A stretch of 64,000 nucleotides of DNA from NCBI RefSeq assembly GCF_016863275.1, contig NZ_BOOO01000034.1:62001-126000 (forward strand), read 5' to 3'. Every line of letters starts with the position of its first letter. The stretch's first letter is position 1. The notes below the pieces were generated by a model. That model was given only the letters and a program-made list of their open reading frames with translations, searched no databases and was not told the origin of the DNA. The stretch is from Planotetraspora mira. GTDB lineage: Bacteria; Actinomycetota; Actinomycetes; Streptosporangiales; Streptosporangiaceae. This document shows, in pieces, positions 58,650 to 64,000 of this stretch. The translations under genes and the position numbers were made by a program.

Positions 58650-58934
58650 GGTGTTGTTGGCGGCTGCGTGGAGCTTCTTAAGCCGACCCGGCCCCAACAG
58701 ACGAGATGACGCGCGATGAGTCCGTCGATGATGTCCATGCGCTCTACGAGGTGGGTCTGTTCGCCCGTCGGTGTCTGGCGCGGATCGACTCGCGGCCCTG
58801 GACCACTCCAGACCCCATGTCTCCCGACAAAAGCACGGCGGTGGGTGTTTCGATGACGCCGTCGGCCGCGTAGAGGTCGGCGATCTTGCCCGCGTCCTGG
58901 GCCAGCACGGCTTCGTGCCAGGCGCGGAACACAT
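58650..58934 (-). pseudogene. NTF2-like/SnoaL-type gene, frameshifted
   Basis: One frame gives FRAWHEAVLAQDAGKIADLY, AADGVIETPTAVLLSGDM, VVQGRESIRA. After a shift near 58775 a second frame gives EQTHLVERMDIIDGLIARHL and VCWGRVGLRSS. Joined, this is a small SnoaL-like fold of about 110-130 residues. The second frame then runs open into the start of the PEP-mutase gene without a stop. Confidence 0.75.
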
Positions 58935-58988
58935 GCTCGATCGGGCTCTCGCTCGCCGCGTCGGGCGCCGTCGGCTCCGGGTGCGGGT

Positions 58989-59591
58989 TTACTGGGCCAC
59001 GACCGTATCGACCGAGCCGATGGCGGGGATGTCGAGGTCGGTCTGGTTGACGTTGTTGATGAAGTTGGTGAGCAGGAACTGCACTGCCAACGCGACGATC
59101 GCCAGGATCTGCGGGTCGGTGTACCCGGCGCCTCGCACACCCGCGAGCTCGGCGTCGCTGACCTGCCCGCGGCTGTCGACCACCCGTTGCGCGAAGCGAG
59201 CGGCCGCGGCGCGCTTGGGATCGACCGAGCTCCCGACGCGGCCGAGCTCGATGTCGTCGCCTGACATGCCGCTGAATTTGGTCGCGACGTGGGTGTGTAT
59301 CGCCAGGCAGTAACTGCAGCCGTTGGCTTGCGACACGGCCAGCGCGATGCTGTGCCGGGTCTTCGCGTCCAGAACTCGGCTCAAGGTGCTTTGCAGAGTC
59401 GTGACGACCTCGAGAACGGTCGGGTTCGACGCGATGATCTTGAACATATTCGGGACGAAGCCGAGCTGCGTACCAACGTTGTCGAGTATCCGCTGCGCGC
59501 CGGCGGGCACATCCTCTGGGGCGGGAACGTTCAGTCGTGACACAGCGAATCGACCTCCGGTCGCGGTGTGAGTAGTCGTCGTCGAGCCCAA
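58989..59591 (-). CDS. AhpD-like/carboxymuconolactone decarboxylase family protein
   Basis: A 200-residue protein. The AhpD-type redox motif is NGCSYCLAIHT (Cys92, Cys95, with His99 nearby), preceded by ALAVSQA and followed by KFSGMSGDDIELGR. It belongs to the peroxidase-related CMD branch that removes alkyl peroxides. ATG 59591 heads the operon-like series AhpD-like, NTF2-like, PEP mutase, nitroreductase, all on the minus strand. Confidence 0.87.
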   Translation of the reverse strand: MGSTTTTHTATGGRFAVSRLNVPAPEDVPAGAQRILDNVGTQLGFVPNMFKIIASNPTVLEVVTTLQSTLSRVLDAKTRHSIALAVSQANGCSYCLAIHTHVATKFSGMSGDDIELGRVGSSVDPKRAAAARFAQRVVDSRGQVSDAELAGVRGAGYTDPQILAIVALAVQFLLTNFINNVNQTDLDIPAIGSVDTVVAQ

Positions 59592-59754
59592 GTCGGGCTC
59601 TTAGTGCTTCAGAGTTCCGCCGCAGGCCTTACCTGCGCTGGCCGCAACCTCGCCGGTGGCGTCGGTTGCGCCAGGCGCCCGGTGACGTGCATTGCGAGGG
59701 GTGACTCGGTCGCGCCGTGTTCCGGATCTCTTCACAACGGGAACCGTGCAAGAA

Positions 59755-59768
59755 GGACTATATAGTCC
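59755..59768. promoter_or_regulatory. Perfect 14-bp palindrome
   Basis: GGACTATATAGTCC, in the gap between the minus-strand AhpD-like operon and the plus-strand XRE regulator. Its A/T core overlaps possible promoter sequence; candidate operator. Confidence 0.5.
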
Positions 59769-60053
59769 AAAAGCTAGGGTTACAACCACTTGTCGTAACG
59801 AAAGCCCCAGCCGCACGGGGCGACGCCATCCGGATCCCCGGCGTGCATCCCGGATGCCGAGTGGCTCAGGAACAGCCATCTGGGAGTTCCTCTTCGGGTG
59901 GCCGCCGTCCCTCTACTGATCGGGCATCACCTGCGGCCGCAGAGCTGCCCGGTGGCCGGTCGTCATCCCGGTTTCGGCGCATGGCGCTGGCAGACCGCAC
60001 GGAATCTCCAGGGCTGCTCGCGCCTGGTCGTGCAGTCGCTAGCACGAGGAGAT

Positions 60054-60083
60054 TTGGACGCTTTCGTCCATCCAATCTATGCT
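60054..60083 (+). promoter_or_regulatory. Promoter with overlapping inverted repeat
   Basis: TTGGAC (60054-60059), 18-base spacer, TATGCT (60078-60083). TGGACG-CTTT-CGTCCA (60055-60070) is an inverted repeat over the -35 box. Likely promoter and self-regulation site of the XRE gene at 60131. Confidence 0.5.
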
Positions 60084-60130
60084 CGTCCAAGTTTGTCGAG
60101 TCTGGATGTCAAGAGAACTTGGAGTTACTT

Positions 60131-60961
60131 ATGGGGGGCATTGGTGAATTCCTCCGCGCTCGGCGCCAGGTCACGGCCCCTGACCAGGTGGGGCTGACGG
60201 GCGTTGGCGACCGCCGCCGGACGCCTGGGTTACGCCGCGATGAGGTGGCCAAGCTGGCCGGCGTCAGCCTCGACTACTACACCCGGCTGGAGCAGGGAAG
60301 AGACCGCAACCCGTCAGATCAAGTGCTCGACGCTTTGGCCCACGCCCTCCAGCTCGACCCGGAGGCTGCCGAGCATCTACACAAACTCGCCCACGCCCGG
60401 GAGACCAGGCGCAGGTCCGTCGATCGAGGTGGGCAGGTCACACCTAGCATGCTTCGACTCCTGGAGGACTGGGATCACGCGCCGGCCTACGTGATCAACC
60501 ATCGGTTGGATGTGCTGGCCAAGAACCGGCGGGCGGCTGCTCTCTTCGCGGGGCTGAGATACAGCGACAACATCATGCGCCTGACCCTTCTCGACCCTGC
60601 GGCGCGCGATTTCTACCTGGACTGGGAGAAGGAGGCTTGTGCGATGGTGGCCCACCTGCGTGCCGTGGCGGGGTTGGACTGCGACGATCCTTCTCTTCTT
60701 GAACTGGTCGAGGAGTTATCGCGGGGAAGCGAAGAGTTTCGTCAGATGTGGGCTCGCTATGAAGTCCGGGCCAGGACCCATGAGTCGGTTGGCATGCGTC
60801 ACCGCGAAGTCGGTGACGTGTTCGTCTCCTTTGAAGCCCTCACCATCGACAGTGCCCCTGGCCAAAAGCTCATCGTCTTCCAGGCCGAGCCCGGCAGCCC
60901 GTCCGAGGAGGCTCTGGCCACGCTGGATCAAACGCAATCAGCACCGCCTAAGGGGTTCTAA
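60131..60961 (+). CDS. XRE-family regulator with MmyB-like ligand domain
   Basis: A 276-residue protein. The N-terminal helix-turn-helix RTPGLRRDEVAKLAGVSLDY, YTRLEQGRDRNPSDQVL is the typical MmyB-family start. The C-terminal PAS-like domain contains YVINHRLDVLAKNRRAAALF and NIMRLTLLDPAARDFYLDWE. These regulate adjacent oxidoreductase genes, often from divergent promoters. ATG 60131 follows GGAGTTACTT. Probable regulator of the AhpD-like/PEP-mutase/nitroreductase set. Confidence 0.88.
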   Translation: MGGIGEFLRARRQVTAPDQVGLTGVGDRRRTPGLRRDEVAKLAGVSLDYYTRLEQGRDRNPSDQVLDALAHALQLDPEAAEHLHKLAHARETRRRSVDRGGQVTPSMLRLLEDWDHAPAYVINHRLDVLAKNRRAAALFAGLRYSDNIMRLTLLDPAARDFYLDWEKEACAMVAHLRAVAGLDCDDPSLLELVEELSRGSEEFRQMWARYEVRARTHESVGMRHREVGDVFVSFEALTIDSAPGQKLIVFQAEPGSPSEEALATLDQTQSAPPKGF

Positions 60962-61114
60962 CCGATCCTGGAGGCGGGGTGCTTTACGAGGTCGAGCCTA
61001 GGGGATTCGAACGCCCGACTTCCGGCTTGCAATGCAACGGCAATACACGTTCGACATGGCATGGAACCGTCACTTGAGCTTGTTGCGCTTTGACGGACAC
61101 CGTTGGTGTGGTGG
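60962..61114. other. Intergenic with tRNA-like fragment
   Basis: Contains the tRNA-Ala-like segment at 61001-61033; otherwise no gene or regulatory element is recognised. Confidence 0.4.
61001..61033 (-). repeat. tRNA-Ala(TGC)-like 3' fragment
   Basis: On the minus strand the sequence contains a T-arm (GGCGTTCGAATCCCC) preceded by GCAAGCCGG, the 3' side of a TGC anticodon arm. Acceptor and D-arm are absent, so it is not a functional tRNA. It could be an old att scar in a tRNA-Ala. Low confidence. Confidence 0.35.
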
Positions 61115-61450
61115 TCATTCGCGCGAGTGGCGGTGAACGTCGCTGATGCGCTCACTCAGCTCCCTGTCCCGGACAGCGCGCGGTCCAGGCGTTGGATTGC
61201 GGCGTGCGTAGAAGGCGGCACGGGAGACTTCCAGCAGTTCACACGCCCGTTTGACGTTGTGGCCGCCCTGCTTCTCCGCCTCGATGAACGGGTGCACGCT
61301 CACCGGGTCTCCTTCGCGAAGAAAGCCGTGGCCCGCTTGAGGATGTCGACGTCCTCGCGCAGCCGGCGGTTCTCCCGCCGCAACGCGGCCAGCTCTACCC
61401 GCTCGCTGCTGGCCCGAGTGGCCCGGACACCACGGGGCACGTGGCTCGAC
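61115..61450 (-). mobile_element. IS3-family insertion sequence remnant
   Basis: The 3' end of orfA (RENRRLREDVDILKRATAFF, AKETR-stop) is followed by the start of orfB (VHPFIEAEKQGGHNVKRACE, LLEVSRAAFYARRNPTPGPR, ELSERISDVHRHSRE). This is the IS3 orfA/orfB junction. Both ends are missing, including the DDE catalytic domain, so the element is inactive. Confidence 0.82.
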
Positions 61451-61790
61451 ATCTCGGGCTCCAGCTCGTGGTTGTTTCTGCCAACCCCAGGTCCCGCCTA
61501 ACCGCGACCGCCGGATGGCCAACGCGATGAGGTCACTCCTCATCCGTCCGGCTGCGCGTTCTCAAGACACGGGTAAGAAGGAGAGCCCTTCCCGATACCA
61601 ACGTCTAGTTGAACGCGCAAGCTGACTCTGACTGCACCAACTCGAGCGCCCGGCTACGGCCCGTCGCCTCCGCCGGTGGTCTCGACTTGGAGAGGCCATC
61701 GAGGAGTGCGGGGTGGGTGCTTCCTGGTGCCCACGCGGCCAGTCGCGAGGTCGAATGCGGCCAGCCAAAGGATCGATGAGGGGAAACGGA
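61451..61790. other. Region between IS remnant and DUF427 gene
   Basis: No gene supported. No matching terminal inverted repeat of the IS remnant could be identified here. The DUF427 promoter should lie in the last ~100 bp. Confidence 0.4.
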
Positions 61791-62096
61791 ATGAAGGCAG
61801 TGGTTGGGGAGACCGTCGTGGCCGAGGCTGCGAACGAGGCGGTAGTCAGGATGGAGGGGAATGCCTACTTCCCGCCGGACTCAGTTGTGACCGGCGTGCT
61901 CCTCGACAGCCCAACGCCCTACACCTGCCCCTGGAAGGGGAGGGCGCAGTATCACGACGTCCTGATCGGCGAGATGGTGCTCAGGGACGGGGCTTGGTCC
62001 TACCCGGACATAAACGAGTCGGCGGCGGTCCGTGTTGGCCGCGACTTCAGTGGCTATGTCGCTTTCGATGGGCGCCAGGTTCGGATCGAGATCTGA
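61791..62096 (+). CDS. DUF427-family protein
   Basis: A 101-residue protein. VRMEGNAYFPPDSVVTGVLL, SPTPYTCPWKGRAQYHDVLI and WSYPDINESAAVRVGRDFSG match the small all-beta DUF427 family, common in actinomycetes; function unknown. ATG 61791 follows GAGGGGAAACGG; the frame is open upstream to 61713 without similarity. The C-terminal fragment of a PEP-mutase gene follows 1 bp after its stop. Confidence 0.88.
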   Translation: MKAVVGETVVAEAANEAVVRMEGNAYFPPDSVVTGVLLDSPTPYTCPWKGRAQYHDVLIGEMVLRDGAWSYPDINESAAVRVGRDFSGYVAFDGRQVRIEI

Positions 62097-62097
62097 C

Positions 62098-62325
62098 CGA
62101 GCTGTCGCCCCCAAGCCGGTCAACGTCCTAGTCAGCCCTCGGGATACGGCTACCCTCGCGGAACTGCAGACGATCGGTGTCCGCCGGATCAGCCTCGGGG
62201 TCGACCCCTACACGCACGCCCTCGCGGCCACACAGGCGGCCGCGGCGAAGCTTGCGAAGGGAGACCTGACGGCACTCGCATCAAATCTCAACTTCGGCCA
62301 CATCATCGACCTCATCGAGGGCTAA
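62098..62325 (+). pseudogene. PEP-mutase-family C-terminal fragment
   Basis: Reads APKPVNVLVSPRDTATLAEL, QTIGVRRISLGVDPYTHALA and LNFGHIIDLIEG, the last ~75 residues of the PEP mutase/ICL family and plainly similar to the end of the intact gene at 57728 (TPVNVLVSPSDKVLTVAELQ, KAGVKRISLG). The barrel and active site are missing, and no start codon fits. Gene remnant. Confidence 0.82.
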
Positions 62326-62470
62326 CACGGCCGCGCAGTCGCGCACTGGGCTCATGGAGCTAGATCGCAACGTGGGCTGTGTTGACTGCCCGCGTGACTC
62401 GCGCAGATACACCCCGGGGTGCTTACAGAGCAGAGCCCGGTCAGGAGCATGCCATGAGTGAAGAGAACAC

Positions 62471-63766
62471 ATGATCGAAAACGAAGAGGCGACGCCGACA
62501 CACCACGCACCGCAGGTGCGCCTGGTCACGGGATCGTCGTGCAGCGCGGCCGTCCCGACCCAGCCTGCAGCCGCCCGCGCTGTCGCCACTGCTGCGGAGC
62601 CCGGTAGCAGGCGGGGCTGGGCGTCCGTCGGCGCGGTCGCGCTCGGCGCGTTCGTCATCGTCATGACGGAGACGCTGCCAGTGGGGCTGCTGCCGCAGAT
62701 CACCGACGGACTGCATGTCTCGCTCAGCCTCGCGGGGCTGATGGTGCTCGTGCCGGGTTTCAGCGCCGCGGTGTCGGCGCCGCTGTTCTTCCGCAGCTCC
62801 GGCCGCTTCAACCGGCGCTCGGTCATCCTCGTCCTGGGTCTAACGGTGCTGGTGTCGAACGCGGTCGTCGCGGTGGCGCCGAACTTCGTCCTGGTGCTGA
62901 TCGCCCGTATGCTCTTCGGCGCCACCCTCGGAGCCTTCTGGACCGTGGTCTCACCGGTCGGACCCAAGCTGGTGGGCCCGGCCGGCGGCACTCGCGCCAT
63001 CACCATCATCGCGGCCGGTATTTCGGGTGGGACGGTGGTGGGGCTGCCTGCGGGACAGTTCCTCGGCGACCTCGTCGGCTGGCGTCTCACTTTCGCCATT
63101 GCGGCGGCGGCGACACTGCTTGTCGTGGTTGTGCAGGCGGTCGTCCTGCCGGGTATTCCGCCGGACGGGCGTACGCACCTGCGTGATCTTTTGGGAGTCG
63201 TGACGCGGCGGGCCGCCCGGTTTGGGATGGCAGCGGGCGCGATGGTGTTCATCGGACAGTTCGCCGCCTGGACCTATGTCACCCCGTTCCTGATGGACCA
63301 CACGCATCTGTCCAGCGGCGTGATCTCCCTGCTGTACGTCATCTACGGCTGTGGTGGCATTGTCGGCTCACTCATCGCCGGATCGCTGTTCAAGCGCGGA
63401 GTGATCGGCAGCTTCGCCGGGGCGGCGGCGGTGGTGGCCGCATTGCTCATCGGGCTGGCGAGCGTGGGCACCTTACTCTGGCTGGCTGGCCTGTTGCTCG
63501 TGCTGTGGGGTTTGTTCTGGGGAATCGTGAACCCGGGAACGCTGGTCTGGATACTCGACGCGGCCCCAGAAACCCCAGAGGCCGCGTCGGCGGTGAATGT
63601 GACGAACCTTCAGATAGCCGTGGCGGCAGGGTCTGGCCTCGGCGCGATCCTTGTTTCGTCGACAACCTTGCAGACGGTGTTCCTCACAGCGGGCTTCATC
63701 GTCCTTGCCTCCGCCGTGCTCGCCGCGGTGGCGGCGCGGTTCGTAACACTCGCCCGGAGGGAATGA
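62471..63766 (+). CDS. DHA1-family MFS transporter
   Basis: A 431-residue 12-helix transporter of the AraJ/YdhP type. VALGAFVIVMTETLPVGLLP (TM1 with the TExLPVGLLP signature), FFRSSGRFNRRSVILVLGLT (motif A position), and GTVVGLPAGQFLGDLVGWRL are diagnostic. A long Thr/Ala-rich N-terminal cytoplasmic part precedes TM1. ATG 62471 is used; a weak GAAGAGAAC precedes it. Substrate unknown, probably sugars or drugs. Stands alone between the gene remnant and the right edge. Confidence 0.88.
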   Translation: MIENEEATPTHHAPQVRLVTGSSCSAAVPTQPAAARAVATAAEPGSRRGWASVGAVALGAFVIVMTETLPVGLLPQITDGLHVSLSLAGLMVLVPGFSAAVSAPLFFRSSGRFNRRSVILVLGLTVLVSNAVVAVAPNFVLVLIARMLFGATLGAFWTVVSPVGPKLVGPAGGTRAITIIAAGISGGTVVGLPAGQFLGDLVGWRLTFAIAAAATLLVVVVQAVVLPGIPPDGRTHLRDLLGVVTRRAARFGMAAGAMVFIGQFAAWTYVTPFLMDHTHLSSGVISLLYVIYGCGGIVGSLIAGSLFKRGVIGSFAGAAAVVAALLIGLASVGTLLWLAGLLLVLWGLFWGIVNPGTLVWILDAAPETPEAASAVNVTNLQIAVAAGSGLGAILVSSTTLQTVFLTAGFIVLASAVLAAVAARFVTLARRE

Positions 63767-63859
63767 GGAGACCGAAGCGAGGCAGGGAGTGGCCGGGCGC
63801 TCAGAGCCCCGGGCGCACTCGGCGCTCTTGGGAGCGACAGTGATCGGGCTCGCTGAGAC

Positions 63860-64000
63860 TTCACGCCCTCCCACAGGGGGTTGCCGAGCAGGGCGTCGAA
63901 GCCCGCGTCGGGCCGCCTTCGGCCGTAGGTGTTGAAGAAGACCTCGGGAAACTCGATCTCCCAGTGGAACGGGCGGATGTGTTCCCGGATCGCCGCCGAC
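63860..64000 (-). pseudogene. Truncated adenine-specific DNA methyltransferase (Eco57I/PglX-type)
   Basis: On the minus strand from the window edge: REHIRPFHWEIEFPEVFFNT, YGRRRPDAGFDALLGNPLWE. The FHWEIEFPEVF and GFDxxxGNPPW pattern is the N6-adenine methyltransferase motif IV region, here NPLW. After EGVK the frame turns into unrelated, low-complexity sequence to a stop at 63610. The gene enters from beyond the window and is cut just after the catalytic motif. Confidence 0.7.

Larger units (their letters stand above)
59592..60130. other. Divergent promoter region, 539 bp
   Basis: No gene supported; the long plus-strand frame reading into the regulator lacks similarity before ATG 60131. It contains two symmetric sites, listed separately. 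Confidence 0.5.

Overview
The window looks like chromosome from a high-GC, sporulating actinomycete. Strong G/C bias at third codon positions, F420/LLM-type oxidoreductases, a DUF574 methyltransferase, an SsgB-type sporulation protein, a UTRA-type GntR next to a RepSA-like initiator, and many XRE/TetR/HxlR/ArsR regulators all fit Streptosporangiales. The family Streptosporangiaceae is an inference; no rRNA is present.

Region 1 (1-32.7 kb) is ordinary chromosome. It holds a TetR-controlled DHA2 drug exporter with two operators between the genes, 6-phosphogluconate dehydrogenase, a sulfotransferase, and a four-gene operon built around a calpain-like cysteine protease. Then come an anti-sigma-type kinase, an NhaA-thioredoxin fusion, an adenosine-deaminase-like enzyme, an LLM-hemerythrin fusion with its HxlR regulator, a DUF574 methyltransferase, a second LLM enzyme and a secreted hydrolase. 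A dienelactone hydrolase, a second DHA2 exporter, a Gly-Cys-Val tRNA cluster, ArsR plus histidine ammonia-lyase, a dehydrogenase-RidA fusion opposite a LysR gene, the pabB-pabC pair, an LVIVD/DUF305 secreted pair and SsgB complete the region.

Region 2 (33.1-53.4 kb) is a stack of integrative elements in a tRNA-Val(CAC) gene. The 3' 43 bp of that tRNA, from the anticodon loop to just past the discriminator, recurs exactly at 47731, 48940 and 53356. Between the first two copies lies an apparently intact element with tyrosine integrase, excisionase, RepSA-like initiator and GntR regulator. Its cargo is partly AT-richer than the host and includes a cysteine-cluster protein, an XRE-TPR regulator, two proteins sharing a PVFGQ motif, a PD-(D/E)XK-like nuclease coupled to a membrane protein, and a DUF262-HEPN pair that resembles a phage-defence module. 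No conjugation ATPase was recognised. The second segment (1.2 kb) retains only an SMI1/KNR4 gene. The third (4.4 kb) has a frameshifted integrase, a frameshifted NUDIX gene and a secreted NodB deacetylase flanked by DUF11-like domains. Sequence just past the last att copy resembles the left end of the first element, so a fourth, decayed element is likely.

Region 3 (53.4-64 kb) is a gene-remnant zone. Intact genes are an SDR/AraC divergent pair, a YjbR protein, a nitroreductase, a PEP-mutase-family enzyme, an AhpD-like protein, an XRE (MmyB-type) regulator, a DUF427 protein and a DHA1 exporter. Between them are broken genes: a second YjbR, an NTF2-like protein, ISAs1 and IS3 transposase fragments, the C-terminal piece of a second PEP-mutase, a tRNA-Ala-like fragment, and at the right edge a truncated adenine-DNA-methyltransferase.
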